Source: Zoroaster sp. YZ-2022
Lineage: Eukaryota > Echinodermata > Asteroidea > Forcipulatida > Zoroasteridae
Assembly: GCA_029582265.1 (NCBI GenBank)
Contig: CM055820.1
Span: forward strand, 21,489,756-21,553,755
Direction: 5' to 3'
Length of the DNA stretch: 64,000 nt
The notes beneath the pieces are model-generated. The model was not told where the DNA came from, ran no database searches, and was given only the letters and a program-made list of their open reading frames with translations. Made by a program: the position numbers and the translations under genes. This document shows positions 1 through 11,559 of the stretch, piece after piece (position 1 is the first letter of the stretch; each line of letters starts with the position of its first letter).

Positions 1-996
1 CGAGCGTGTAAACTAAGGTACTTTGCTATCAGGCAACACAAAAACTCAGGTGAATTATTAATGGTAGAACCTTTGTATAACAGCGTCTAGAAGGTCATAG
101 CTATTATGTTATGTGGTAAACATATTGTGTACGGGGAGAGTTCTCAATGAGAGCACAGGCATCAATGAAGGAGACACCAGAGTGGAGGCCTGTGATGGTA
201 ATAGATATCCTATTGTAACAATTTCTTATCCGTGGCGTTGCTACCGGGGGTGGGTGCCGACTGAGGTAACAACCTCAATGAAAAGGTTGCATACCCGGGG
301 TGTCACTTTCACCTTTTCGAAGAGTATATTTGCCAAGAACGTGCCCATTACAAAATCATTCCCGCATCGCCCATCATAAGCTGAAACGTTCACATGTAAG
401 TTGCCTCATGAATAATCATGTTATCTTCATTTAATACTTGTAGAATCATTGTTATCATCATGGCCAATGTTGTACCTTCCATTTAATAACACTAAGTAGC
501 TTTTCGATAAAACGTCGGCCACTGTATGCTTTGATTTATGTATATACCAGTTGGAATCTGTCATCAGCTTTACACTCAAGTTGTACAATAAAATTCAAAA
601 ATGTTATTTTTTATTTATCAATTTTTTACCTTATCTTTAATGTTTTAAATGCATACCGGTAATAATTATCTCAACCAGCACAGATTCATAACATATTGGG
701 GTTTCCCCATGAAGGATATTGTAGCGAGTGTAGGAATTATGACCAGGCCGTGTCGTGACCCGAGTTCGTGCCAGGTGAAGTGTTGTATATAGAAACCGTA
801 AAGTAACAGATTTGAGAAAGATTATGCATCTATCATTTGTGGTCCCCACCCTTCCCCCTTGAATCTCGTTATCTATCCTTGAAGTTTAACACCTGAATTG
901 TAAAAATCTTCCCAAAAAGGTTGTCAAATCTCTGCACGCACAACACGTTTTCCCGTGACCAAAATCCCCCACCCTTGACCTTCAAATATTTGGTCG
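1..996. other. AT-rich non-coding stretch
   Basis: No coding exon recognised. Around 463-489 the sequence CAATGTTGTACCTTCC followed by ATTTAA matches the outer end of the TTAA-flanked MITE family seen complete at 39388-40178, so a diverged tail of that family ends here. The rest shows short open frames without codon-like conservation or splice signals worth calling. Confidence 0.4.
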
Positions 997-1234
997 CAGT
1001 GGCGTAACTATGGGAGGACGGAGGGGGGAGCACGTGCCCCCCCAGCCGAGGTCCGTGTCTCCCACGTGCCCCCAGGTGCCCACCAGGTTCCCCCCCAAGT
1101 ACCCCCTATTCAGAATTTTTGAAAAAATAGGTCCCTATTTGAGACTGCAGGATTCAAGTATTGACATGCCCCCCTTGAAAAAGTGGTGCACCCCCTAGTG
1201 TCCCCCTGAAAATTGGATCCTAGTTACGCCACTG
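997..1234. mobile_element. hAT-type MITE, copy 1
   Basis: The terminal inverted repeats are CAGTGGCGTAACTA at the left and TAGTTACGCCACTG at the right. A perfect 8-bp target duplication TTTGGTCG flanks the element at 989-996 and 1235-1242. The 238-bp body is C-rich and carries no transposase, so it is non-autonomous. The 8-bp duplication and the terminal sequence are typical of the hAT superfamily. A second copy of the same family lies at 16665-16876. An open frame through the C-rich part is accidental. Confidence 0.92.
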
Positions 1235-1242
1235 TTTGGTCG

Positions 1243-4200
1243 GTGCGGAGATTGGGATAACAATAATTGGCGAATAAACCCAAAATTTTTGTCCAAAGCA
1301 CGCTGGGATCCGAAGCGTGCTATCTGATATTGTTGGTAATCACAATTTGTAACAGACAGTTCAAGTCAAGGACAGTACAGTACAATGGCAATGAGCACGT
1401 ACTACACGTACAATGTCCACAGTGTACGAAAAACCTAACTCGCAAAAAACAAACCTGCGAAAGTAATATCAGAGATTATTGATTGCAATGTAAATCTCCG
1501 GAAATCTCCACTTTTAACAGTTGCTCATACCCTACATCATTGTGTTTCTACCACTGTCAAACGTTCCTAAAGTGGATCACGTGATCAATACAAGGCTTGT
1601 CGTCGTGACTTTCTCACATTTCAGTCATAGGGACCACTTAGGAGATGCAATGTATAAGTCTACTTAACGGATACCAGTGCTTCTTCTTGACAGTAATCCT
1701 GTTTGCAAGTGTGACAGTGTGACGTAATTCCAACATAAACCACACCCACTTCACACGTGCTGGCATCCAACAATCATCAGAAGCCCATTGGAAATGCATT
1801 GACCACACTTTTCTTTGAGGATTTACGCAAGAAATTAGAAAGCTTGGGACTTGCATTTAACATATGTGTTGCAAAGACTTAAAATCCTATTAACAAAGTA
1901 AATTTCTGCCTCAAGAATCACTTTTGAATGTTAAAATCAAACAAATTTAGGTTAAATTACACACAAAGGTATACCAGCTTTGGAACCGGCGAAAGTAACG
2001 AATAGAATACGCGTACTACTACCAATGTACGCGCGTATTGCGTATCGACTTACGAACAGGATTATCGCTGTACAGTTATTTGCGTCCTGCCAATCACAAG
2101 CCACGTTGGGGAAAAAAGAAGGGCAGTGATGCCATGCAAGTTCTGTTGCCTTTTATGATTGGGCAAGCTGTCACAGGGCGGGAAGCAAGGCGCGTTGAAT
2201 CAATAATTATGATACTCTCTACCTTAGGCCTTTATTAAGAATAAGACAGTGTGCACGTACGAAGGCACCAGTTGATTGGCTGACATGTAAATCTTCGCTG
2301 CCCTTCTTATCAGCACGGTGATTGGACGGGACAAAAATAATCGTGCACCGAAAAATATTGTCTAAGCATTCACGCAAGAACACTGACTATATGAACACAA
2401 TATAATGTTTTGTCACATTCGTATATTCATCCATTTGCGTTATATCACATTAGCATTTCTTTACCCGTGGTATACCCAAACAGTTTAAAACTGGTTTCCA
2501 TTGGTGCCCTGCATACATTACAAATTACTACACACACGTACCATTACAAATACAATACGAACAAATAAAAGCACATTGAATTAATGCATTATAAAACTAA
2601 TATAACAATTAAACAACATCGTTAAACAGGCTTTACTCAGGTAAAAGTAAAAGTGAACACAAAAAATGGGTAGACAGTTTGGGCAATCTAAAATTAGGGC
2701 TAATGATTCGCATATAGGTCATTTGAATGAAAATGCGCATTTTGAAACATTGTGCCTATTAAACAACATCATTCTGTATGTTATTACTCCAACAGTTAAT
2801 GTTGACTTTATGAATCAAAATATGATGAACCCAACAACCGTTAAATGTGATGACAATCGTTTTCTGAAATATTAATATTAATATTGATATTTCATGATTC
2901 CTAAGCCTTTGTCTTTACACTTGACATCTTCATTACCTCATATATACCATCCTTCCAAGGCCTATGTGACAAAAACATGTAATTCAATATCAATAAATTA
3001 TACACCAGTCGGAAAAAAAAACTACCAAATTATTTTTTTCGAAGAGTTTGTTTGTGCAAACGTGCGCAGCCGCTTTTCAAGTTAAACCTTTGAAAATACT
3101 GATTGGTCAACTGTCGAACAATTTTCTAACACCATTAAAATGAAAATATTCTACCATTTCATATTTACCTGCCAAATTAGAAAAGAGATTTTCCTTCTGA
3201 AACACTTGTGACATCTAGCAAACCAGACTTATATTTCAACACAATTTAGACACATTCACGATCACACATATGCTGTGGAACATAGGTAATTACTTTTTAT
3301 GTCGTTAGAGGGCGACATGCACTATTATGGTTTATCACCAGGGATTAAATAACGCACAGCAGAAAAGAGGGCGACATACATGTATACCATTCATAAATGC
3401 CCGTGTCGATTTCGTTTTCAAAATGTAAACAAAAAGTATTTTTTGTTTTAAAATAAAGCCAAATAGAGTCAGGCGCGTGATGCCAATCCTCGCCACTCTG
3501 ATTGGTTCAAATCCGCGTCGCGCGTTGCACAGAACAGCGGGCAAACAGCTGACAGCCATTAATACACCCACGTGATTACGTTTTGTCCAATCAGATGTCT
3601 AAACTGTCTTGGGCATTTATGAATATTTATGCATTATATTAATGCACAGCTCAAGTCTCTTGATAATTTTCCCTAATTTATACATCTATCGGTGTTTGTC
3701 CCCCAGGATTGACCTTGGGATTTGCTTAATTTACCCAAGGGTAACAAATATGTCAGTTTGCAGGATTAAGCCAACATTGGACGCACCCTTCTTGGAAATC
3801 ATGAAGCTCGAAAAAATAGAAACAAAAACATTATCAACAAAACGACCTCAATGCTTAGCATCAACCTACCCCATCCTTTTGGACCTTACATTTAAGATTA
3901 AAAAACATTGAACATTTGGTGAATTGAATTTTGTTTATTTTTCTGTTGCGTTTGTCTTCATGTCGCAGTCAAATGTAAAACATTATGTGTGCAAAGAACT
4001 CTTGTGTGGTTTCATGTGGTTATGTGCCATTATATCGTCGGCCTACCAATTCCCAGGTCAGATCTCAAACACTATACGGAGGGGTGGGAAAGGTATAGCA
4101 TAGACCAGACGTGTAGAGAATGTATAACATTGGTAATTAAATTACCTGATTACAAAATTATAAAAATATTATCCGAAAACTTATACTTGATATCGTCCTG

Positions 4201-4255
4201 AGAAAATGCAAACGAAAAAATCATGCAACTTGATACAAAATTGCCTATCCTGTTC
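1243..4255. other. Non-coding stretch, no gene recognised
   Basis: About 3 kb with only short, unconvincing open frames. CCAAT motifs in both orientations occur near 2090, 2155, 2272 and 2320 and again at 3498 and 3590, the latter next to a small GC-rich patch with a CACGTG-like site. These could be remnants of promoters, but no exon is visible beside them. Whether later exons of the THAP gene (4995-5330, minus) lie here cannot be decided by eye. Confidence 0.35.
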
Positions 4256-4412
4256 GTATGTCGATACGTAATAGCCGCTGCGCGCAGTGGTATCGTATGT
4301 CGATACGTAATAGGCGCTGCGCGCTGTGGTATCGTATGTCGATACGTAATAGGCGCTGCGCGCTGTGGTATCGTATGTCGATACGTAATAGCCGCGCGCT
4401 GCGCGCAGTGGT
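4256..4412. repeat. 39-bp minisatellite, 4 copies
   Basis: Four tandem copies begin at 4256, 4295, 4334 and 4373, each opening GTATGTCGATACGTAATA and carrying a GC-rich core CGCTGCGCGC. The core is self-complementary, so each unit can fold. Because 39 is divisible by three, several frames stay open across the array on both strands. I treat those frames as by-products, not proteins. Confidence 0.93.
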
Positions 4413-4994
4413 TAGTACGGGCATTCATTTCCCTACTCCAAAGCTGGCATAAAGGTCCTGTGAAGAGTGTATTTACCAAACTTTATTTCTTGGTGCTGTT
4501 ATATTGATTGGTATGAATTAAAAACAATTTTAAATGTGTTTTTTGTTTCGAGTGGATTATTAATTGTTTATCTAATAATCAAAATTTTACTCCCTGAATT
4601 TTCGAAGTTTTAACGAAACGTTCGTGACGAACACAAAGGCAGAGAATTTCTATGTATCGTGAAACGCAGCGCAAGTCCCCATCATGCGGTCGGAAAACAC
4701 ACCGAAGGCAATGCTAACATTACGGTGTTATTTTATGAAATAACAGAAACAGTTGAGTCAAAGTTCTGATCATTTAAAAAACTCAAAACAAGCGCAGGCA
4801 TAATGAGAAAGGTTTAATGTTTTTATGTTTGTCTTGCCAGGATATAAAATCAGACACGATGTTTTTATTAATGCGGAAAATCACGGCATGTTTTCATGCC
4901 GTGAACACTGAAACGGTGAGCATGGTGTGAACATGTCGTTTTGCACGGAAGTGGACTAGGTTATGCATGGGAGTATTATTAAATGGCCACTTAC
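4413..4994 (-). other. Probable intron 1 of the THAP gene, with a hairpin
   Basis: This lies directly 3' (minus strand) of the THAP exon donor GTAAGT at 4994-4989. It holds no second exon that I can recognise. A perfect 10-bp stem with a 4-base loop sits at 4881-4904, arms TCACGGCATG and CATGCCGTGA. Confidence 0.4.
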
Positions 4995-5330
4995 CCTGAG
5001 TCTTTCTCGCTTTAAAAAAGCACTTCTCTTCTTCGTTGGAGCCTTCCCAGCCTTCTTACTTAGCGGTAATATCGTTGGAATTGCATCTGGTAGCAGCATG
5101 GCCTTATAAGCGATACCGAACTGGCTGTGAAGGCCCCGTTCAAAGCATGTCTGCTCGAACTGTGCACTACAATAGAATGAGTGTTCCGTCGGTCCCGACC
5201 ACTTCGCTCTGGTCAGCTTCACTTTAGTCGTCCAAATACGTCTGTATTTTGGATCAGACGGAAATCGGTGTAGACTAACACCGTCTTTGGTGGTGTTGCT
5301 GCAACCTGCAGCGACACACCTCGATGGCAT
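4995..5330 (-). CDS. THAP-domain zinc-finger protein, first coding exon
   Basis: The exon encodes 112 residues from an ATG at 5330 to a phase-0 splice donor (CAGG then GTAAGT at 4994-4989). It matches the THAP DNA-binding domain: start MPSRC, Cys5 and Cys10, HRFP, the invariant Trp33, Cys54, and the closing AVPTIF-type box as AIPTIL near residues 83-88. THAP domains are C2CH zinc modules that bind DNA and occur in P-element transposases and many animal transcription regulators. The canonical His of the C-x2-H pair is Gln57 here (codon CAG at 5162-5160, one base from CAC). A basic tail KKAGKAPTKKR follows the domain. Downstream exons are not identified, so host regulator versus transposase-derived gene is undecided. 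Domain identification is firm; function is inferred. Confidence 0.85.
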
Positions 5331-5749
5331 TATCGAAAATAATAAGCTTCAAACCTGACAGAAAACTTGAGGAAACTTTTTCTCTATCAACACTCTGCAT
5401 GCAGTGGTGCGCTGTATACAACGCATACTTGGGCAAGTGCTGTGGATCGCGGATCGGGAATCGCCTCAGTGTACGTCACGAATTTTATATTAATGAGGGG
5501 TATGGGCGTGTCGAAGCGCACCCCCTAAATTTAAAAATTAATATTTTTATGGTATAAACGTGAGGGGGAAAATTTACAAATGACAAATATATGTTCCAGT
5601 AGGCATACTTTATTGTATACAATGAAAAAAAAACCTATTTCACAGGACCTTTAACCTAAATTCCTTGATTTTAACGTTCAAAAGCGATTCTTGATGCAGA
5701 AATTGACTTTGTTAATGCGATTTTGAGTCTTTACAACACGTATGTTTAA
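5331..5749. other. Upstream region of the THAP exon
   Basis: On the minus strand this is the 5' flank of the THAP start codon, so it should contain the 5' UTR and promoter. No TATA box or other defined core element stands out by eye. Confidence 0.3.
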
Positions 5750-5932
5750 AGGTAAGGTACAAAAATAATTGGTAATTTAAAAAAAAAAAAAATCTTTTCG
5801 AATTGTAATATGAAACTTACTTGGTGTAAAGCTGAAGACTATGGTATCAATCTTGCCTACAAAATAAATTTACATTTAAAAATGATTCGACAATTTTTTT
5901 ATTTTGTAATTACTAATAGTATACCGTACCTT
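5750..5932. mobile_element. TTAA-flanked MITE, AGGTAAGGTA family
   Basis: The left end AGGTAAGGTAC follows TTAA at 5746-5749. The right end, ATACCGTACCT, precedes TTAA at 5933-5936, so the ends are inverted and the target duplication is TTAA. The internal segment AACTTACTTGGTGTAAAGC recurs almost exactly near 59255, in a second member at 59191-59483. A TTAA duplication suggests piggyBac- or Kolobok-type mobilisation. Confidence 0.7.
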
Positions 5933-6713
5933 TTAAACAACCAACTCTGTGATAGTTCTAGTTTATTAACGAGCAAATAATGAAACTGTAATTCAGATTT
6001 GTTGTACTTATTGAAATGTAGAAGAGAGTACTTTTTCCCTAAATTCAAACTGGACATTATTTTACAAACTTATTGTCCCACCTATATTTTTCTTGTTGCA
6101 ATAATAAATAAAAGAATGGTTTCTACCGTGCTACAGTATAGGGAGACCGGGAGTAGGCCATCAAAATTTCAAATCCTGCGCATTGCATGTAGATATTTAT
6201 TTCGTCATAATTCGGCGATCTTTAAATAAACAGTTTGACCTGTAAACAAATATATAATATAGGCATGAATTTATGAATAAAAAATGGTTTTCCTCGAAAC
6301 AATATTTTAACTGGTTTTGATATATTATTTTGTAATAATCAATTAGCGTTGCGAAAATCAATTTACCAACCAGGGTCTTGTTGTTAGAAAGAGATAGACC
6401 CAGGGTACGAGGTTTGTATTCATCCACTGTGTATTTATCGGTGTAAAGTACCCCCTCTGTTGGTTATATACGTGGGTCTTATTGACCACTGGATAAAATG
6501 AAAACAAAATTGGTCTGTCTAAAAGATGTATCGCCCCCGTGGTTTTCGCTATTCCAACGGCAATATCCGGAACATTGCTAAATTTACCTGAATGAGCGAA
6601 AACACTTAAAACGCTTAAAATTTCATTTCTCAAAAGTACAATGAGAAGCATGATTTGACAGTGAATATGTATCGAAATGAATTTATGGTAGGTCCCTTCA
6701 TAAATTAATTTTG
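5933..6713. other. Non-coding stretch
   Basis: AT-rich. A 129-codon open frame on the minus strand at 6358-6747 starts inside the neighbouring 51-bp tandem repeat and shows no recognisable domain, so I do not call it a gene. Confidence 0.3.
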
Positions 6714-6974
6714 GCATTTTGTTACCATAAAAGCAAGCTTCTTCCAACTAGTTTGTGAAGTATCTCATTTTGTTACCATAAAACAAGCTTCTGCCAACTA
6801 GTTTGTGAAGTATCTCCTTTTGTTACCATAAAAACAAGCTTCTGCCAACTAGTTTGTGAAGTATCTCATTTTGTTACCATAAAAACAAGCTTCTGCCAAC
6901 TACTTTGTGAAGTATCTCATTTTGTTACCATAAAAACAAGCTTCTGCCAACTAGTTTGTGAAGTATCTCATTTC
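6714..6974. repeat. 51-bp minisatellite, 5 copies
   Basis: Five copies have GTTACCATAAAA at 6721, 6772, 6822, 6873 and 6924 (period 50-51). Each contains CAAGCTTCTGCCAACTAG and ends GTGAAGTATCTC. Copies differ by only a few bases, suggesting recent expansion. Confidence 0.93.
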
Positions 6975-9659
6975 AAAGTATTTGTTATTCTTTTTAAAAA
7001 GGAAATTATCAATGTTCCAATAAAAAGGAAACTTTCCAGACATTACTGATAACACACGGGCGATACATCTTTAAATACCTCTTTTTATGGGAAACATATC
7101 AAAACTTATCAATGAACTTTTCTGACTTTGTGACAATTTTAATAATAAAAACCGTTAAATTGGGAATCTAAACAGTCATCATCCTTGTTTTTTACACTAC
7201 CATTTCATACTGATCACGTTGTGTTGCGTGATATAGGCTATACTTCTGAATTTACTTTCGTAAATTAAATATTATATTTATTGTTTTAAAAAAATCTCTT
7301 TTCTTCTAGGGCTTGGTTGGGGGAATATCCCCAGATGGCCCCTCTTAGGAAAAACATGAAGGCATCAATTTTAGTGCCACCAAAGTTCCCCTTACAAAAT
7401 CTGTGTGCCCCAAGCCCTTCCCCCAACTCTGAAATAGTCCTTGCTACGGCACTGCATCCCAACCCCATCACGAAGGATGACTAACTTTGTCTTACTCTTG
7501 GGGGATCCATCTGTTATTCTTGCCAGCTCCAGGACAAATTATTTCTGAAGTAACCTATTCAAGAATTACGTCCACAGGACGATCAGATGACGTCATTCTC
7601 GTCTCTGACGTAATTTGTTCTAGGCTGGTACCCTCTACCTGTGCATATCCCTATGATGTTTGTAAGTGTTAGAAGAGCACGAGGCAAAAGTGTTAGTCGC
7701 ATTTCACACATTTGTTCTCGTCCCACTTTTCTCTTCAAGCATTTCCGGATTATTCTTCATCCAGCCCGATCAATTTGGCCGGCATTTTCTCCTTCTCCGA
7801 GCGTTTTGCTGCCGGTTCTCCCAAACCGATTTGGTGGGAAACTGCCGACACTTGGCGGGACTTGCGGCAGGGAACAAACCAGCGTGTTGGCCCAGAGCGT
7901 ATTCACAAGTGGAACATGTACATGATGTACTGTCGCCTGCCTGCCATTGATTTCTTACAAGCGGAGACGTGTTTCTATGGACATCGGTACATTTTCCTTT
8001 GGGCGATCCACTGTATGGTTTTCTTGACTTTTTTTTCTCTTTTTTTTCTTTCTTTTTTGTCAAAATCATTTCTTTGAGTCTATTATCTAGTATGGAACTG
8101 TCCTCTCATCATTTACTAAACCACACAGAGATCTTTCAGAAACACTGTTGAAACTTCACATTCTAGTGGCACGACAGGTGACCCCTCCCCACCCTTTTCG
8201 TCCATCAGTATATGTTTTCTTCTTTTATGTAAATGCCAATAAAACAACACATGTCAGTCATTTGGGGCATACAATTTGTGTTCTTTTTTCCTAAATTTAA
8301 AAAGATCATTACACATGGTGTATTATCCTCGAACCTAATTGTCTTATAATTCCTGACTTAGCACGGTAACAATTTGAAGAAGAATTAAGATTTTGTTTTT
8401 AAATAAGACAAAATAATTTCTTGGTATATTGCGTGACACAACAACGTCCACGACTACCCAATTCAGGTGTTTTTATTTTATTTTAATTTTTTTTAATTAA
8501 AATTTTTCTTTTCTTTATTGAGCGACGAAATGTTGTGTAATCACCTAATTTGTCTAGTACTTAACACTTTTAATGATATTTAGAGTACTTAATACATGGC
8601 TTCAGAGTTAACCACCTGAGACGGCGCCTACTTTATTATTTTGGTCATGCATTATCAGACAGTCGGTTGTGCAAAGCTACAATCGTCTAAATGACACCTC
8701 TCCGTGTCAACGAATTTTCACACAACGAAAAAAACATTATGTGAGAGATTCTCTCAATGTTTGAGAAATATTACAAAATGAGCGTCGTGTGAAAGGACAC
8801 CAATGTTTGAGACTATCCAATATTCCTTGAGAGTTTGTCTCAAACATTGAGTGATTTGTTTTTGGTTGTCGTATTAAATAAAAAATCCACGTTCCTTGTG
8901 AAAGAAATAGGCATTTGTGCCGCCACATCTGCTGCTGAAAATGACATCAACATTGGACGTGGGGATAGCGTGATATTAGTTTGGTGTGAGAGGTTTGTCC
9001 ACTTTCATAATGGCCAAACCACTTTCACAATTGCTAATTGTTAAATCAGGCCGTGGAATTTCGTGGAAATGCCGGATTGCGCGCTTAGAATCAGGTTTTT
9101 CCCCACGGCCAGATACTCCAAAACCATCTGAGGAAAAAAAACACCAACGGTGATACAGGGAAAGATTTATCCCCGTGGGATATCCTGTTATGTCAGAAAG
9201 CAAGATGTCCGATGAAAGTGTACAAATTGATGAGATATTTTAAGTCCTCGGGGAGACATTTGGGAAAATTCAATTGGAAATGACGAAACCCAGGAGATGC
9301 GGGGACATGTGTGAATGGTAATTGATATATGTTATTGTTTCAGCATTGCAGACGTGTGTTGCGGGTTTTGGCTTTCGCACGGGTTATTCTCATAAATAAT
9401 TATCTTGTTTTGACAAATTGCGCCAAAGAAAAAAACAAATAGAACTGGGAGAAACCTTAGAAGATTGAACGTTTTGAATAACCAGAAGACTAGAAAATTT
9501 CTCACCTGAGTTTCCAGACAGTGACTGTGAGTGATTGCTAATTATATGGGTAAAAATTATTATTACTGACCAACTGTAACTATCGAAAACTACATTTGTA
9601 ATTTCATCTCGTTTGAAAGGAAGATTTAACTAAATGTGTAAAGTCGATGATGATGACAA
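6975..9659. other. Non-coding stretch with one GC-richer island
   Basis: No gene recognised. At about 7690-7990 the base composition rises well above its surroundings, and three frames on the plus strand are open for 90-120 codons, one ending in a low-complexity run rich in Phe. None shows a known domain. An inverted pair CTCAATGTTTGAGA (about 8753) and TCTCAAACATTGAG (about 8838) can form a 14-bp stem across 70 bases. The island might be an unrecognised exon or UTR. Confidence 0.3.
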
Positions 9660-9792
9660 AATAATTTTGTTCAACAGTTTCTTATTAACGACACAACGTA
9701 ATAAAAACAACGTTGGTTGTTTAATGTTTATCTTAATTAAAAGAGAGTAAGATTACTCGTAAAAGCAGTTTTGCCAACATTACCAATGTTAA
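9660..9792 (-). mobile_element. MITE fragment (GGGAAGGTACAAC family)
   Basis: On the minus strand this reads AACATTGGTAATGTTGGC, then AAAACTGCTT, TTACTCTCTTT and AAACAACCAAC, then GTTGTGTCGTTAA. It matches in order the head of the complete family member at 39388-40178 and the fragment at 58855-59050. The outer terminus is missing because the Penelope-like sequence at 9793 abuts it. Confidence 0.7.
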
Positions 9793-10385
9793 GTAAGTAA
9801 GACTAATTGCGGTGACACCATGTGGAATCTCAATTGAGTTGTAATTAGTTCTGAAAAGAACTGGAGGTACAACTCGACGTTTCGATCAGTATGCTCTGAT
9901 CGTCCTCAGGAGAATGCCGGACTCTGGAAAATGCTGCTGCTTAAGTAGACTGCTGGAGGATCATCCCATGAATGGATGCTGGAGGATTAGTTCGTTGAGG
10001 CGCGCAGGCGGGAACTGTTGAGACTAGGATGCTAGGGGTTGGGGGAGGGAGTGTGTGCTCACTGAACTGAATCAGTTGTTAACAAGCACAGGGGGAAGGA
10101 GGGTGGTTGACTTAGGATATAGGAGATCCCTCAGTCTGGGGTGGGTTATGGACTTTGGATATAGAAGATCCTTCAGTCTGTAGTATTGGTCGCCAAATGT
10201 CGCTGATGAAGAAGCCGATGTCCTGTGGCACAGTGTCGTGTTTGACGATTTCGATGGTCTCTCTGATGCGTCTGGGGTGCCATGCGTCGATGGGTGTGAT
10301 GAGTTGGGCTACCTGCCAGTCGATTTGGTGGTCCTTGATGTGCGAGTGCTTGACGATGGCGGACTTCTCGAAATCTCCTCTCCCT
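9793..10385 (-). mobile_element. Penelope-like retroelement, 3' part
   Basis: Reading the minus strand, the C-terminal coding end (10385-10112) is followed by about 200 bases of UTR. The 3' terminal segment then contains GATCGAAACGTCGAGTTGTA and ends near GCAATTAGTCTTAC. The CGAAACGTCG-type motif is characteristic of the terminal repeats of Penelope-like elements. Two further copies of the terminal segment alone lie at 17111-17229 and 44879-45000. The element is cut at its 5' side by a TTAA MITE at 10390-10604 and does not resume beyond it, so only a remnant remains. Confidence 0.72.
10112..10385 (-). pseudogene. Penelope-like element protein, GIY-YIG endonuclease C-terminus
   Basis: An open frame of about 91 codons ends at TAA (10114-10112). 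It reads ...EKSAIVKHSHIKDHQIDW, then RRIRETIEI, then DIGFFISDIW. The spacing SA-x2-KH...H-x-IDW...R-x-I-E-x-IEI...GFFIS-x2-W matches the end of the GIY-YIG endonuclease region that closes Penelope-like reverse transcriptases (SA-x2-EH, RxxxEAxxI, GxxLSxxW). The reverse transcriptase and the GIY-YIG catalytic N-terminal part are absent, lost where the MITE at 10390 begins. It cannot be functional alone. The family call rests on motif order seen by eye. Confidence 0.7.
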
Positions 10386-10389
10386 TTAA

Positions 10390-10604
10390 AGGGACAACAT
10401 CGTCACGATCAACAGGGCATGGAATCGGAGTGCTAGTTTTAGATTAACTCAGTGACTGAAAATAATACCCACATGATAAGGTCATATTACTGTTGATGCT
10501 GCATAATTGAGCCAGTAATTCTCAGTCACTGTGTTCATCTTAAACTAGGATACCGATTCGATGCCCTGTTGAAAGTCTGCTCTGATCCTGATGATATTGT
10601 CCCT
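10390..10604. mobile_element. TTAA MITE, AGGGACAATATCGTCACGAT family, copy 1
   Basis: This is a near-palindromic element beginning AGGGACAACATCGTCACGAT after TTAA (10386-10389) and ending in the inverse at 10604 before a degenerate TTAC. Arms share CAACAGGGCATGGAATCGG and GTGACTGAAAATAAT, with the fold centre near the GCTGCATAA segment. Other members are at 33356, 37738, 47076, 56216, 59605 and 63703. There is no coding capacity. A TTAA target with AGGG termini suggests piggyBac/Kolobok-type transposases acting in trans. Confidence 0.88.
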
Positions 10605-11417
10605 TTACGTAGCCTGTGGATGCATCCAGGCCTGAATAAATGTTTTTGTCTTTAAAAGAATATGTTAAATGAGATTGGAATCCATGAAATCGGTTTTGAA
10701 TCGCCCCGACAGTATAGTTTTCTCAAAAAATGTTATTTTATTTCGAGTTTAATTTCACAGATTTCAAGACCTAAATATTAAGTTAACTAGTCTGCCGAAT
10801 GCCTGAAATCCTATATATATCTTCAGCAGACTGCACGTGATATATTACAAATTTTTACTGTCAACATCCATCTTTCCAGATGACTCTGGAAAGACTCTCG
10901 AATAGTGGAAATTAGTTGAGATAAAAAAAAAATAGTTTAAGAGGTACAATAGTGGTTATGTTGGCAAACCTGCTTCTATGTGTATGCTTAATTTCTTTGA
11001 ATTAATTTACCATCCAGTGAAAGTTTCAACTCAATGTGGAGACGACGTAATGAGAAAAAAGTGTGGAAAAGTGTGACTTCAGATGGAATATTTCCTCTGG
11101 ACGATCGGTACCTTTGCCAACTTCAAATCTTTTGAGATAATAATTTGGTATTTTTGTAATCGGGAAAATGCCAAAAGATGTGATCTGCCTAAATTTGATG
11201 CGTATTTGTCTTCAGGCTATACTATATCCGGTTCTCGGCCTGATAGAGGGCGCCCTACTTGTAAACTTTGGACGGGTCAACGAGTAAACTGTATGTTCGT
11301 GGTTATTCTCAGTCCAGCAATGCACCCGCTGTGACCTGTAATCCAATAACCTGGTCGGTTGCCATGTGAATTCGTTTATCTGTTCCGGCACTTGTGTGTT
11401 TCCAACCTTTCATATTG
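10605..11417. other. Non-coding stretch with a diverged MITE fragment
   Basis: About 10935-11075 resembles the MITE head (GTACAATAGTGGTTATGTTG, TATGCTTAATTTCTTTGAAT, GTGAAAGTTTCAACTC). Nothing else is recognised. Confidence 0.4.
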
Positions 11418-11552
11418 CTTAAAGCATGGAGGCAGAATAAGATTTCTACCTCCATGCTTAAAGCATGTCCTTGCTCTATGCTTAAAGCATGTCCTTGCTC
11501 TATGCTTAAAGCATAGAGAAAGGACACAGATGTCCTTGCTCTATGCTTAAAG
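11418..11552. repeat. Short tandem and palindromic repeat, 24-bp unit
   Basis: The 12-13-base palindrome ATGCTTAAAGCAT occurs repeatedly, spaced by GTCCTTGCTCT with a period of 24 bases (GCATGTCC at 11463 and 11487). An inverted pair TGGAGGCAGAA / CTACCTCCA flanks the first units. The array can fold into several hairpins. Open frames through it are by-products. Confidence 0.85.
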
Positions 11553-11559
11553 TTACACT

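Noticed and set aside
1010..1198. 62-codon Pro-rich frame
   Set aside because: It is wholly inside the hAT MITE at 997-1234; the Pro richness comes from the C-rich body.
6358..6747. 129-codon minus-strand frame
   Set aside because: It begins inside a 51-bp tandem repeat and has no recognised domain. Length is within chance for AT-rich 64 kb.
7712..8077. 121-codon frame with hydrophobic C-terminus, possible membrane protein
   Set aside because: Two other frames are equally open, the hydrophobic end is a T-rich low-complexity tract, and there is no recognisable domain or splice signal.
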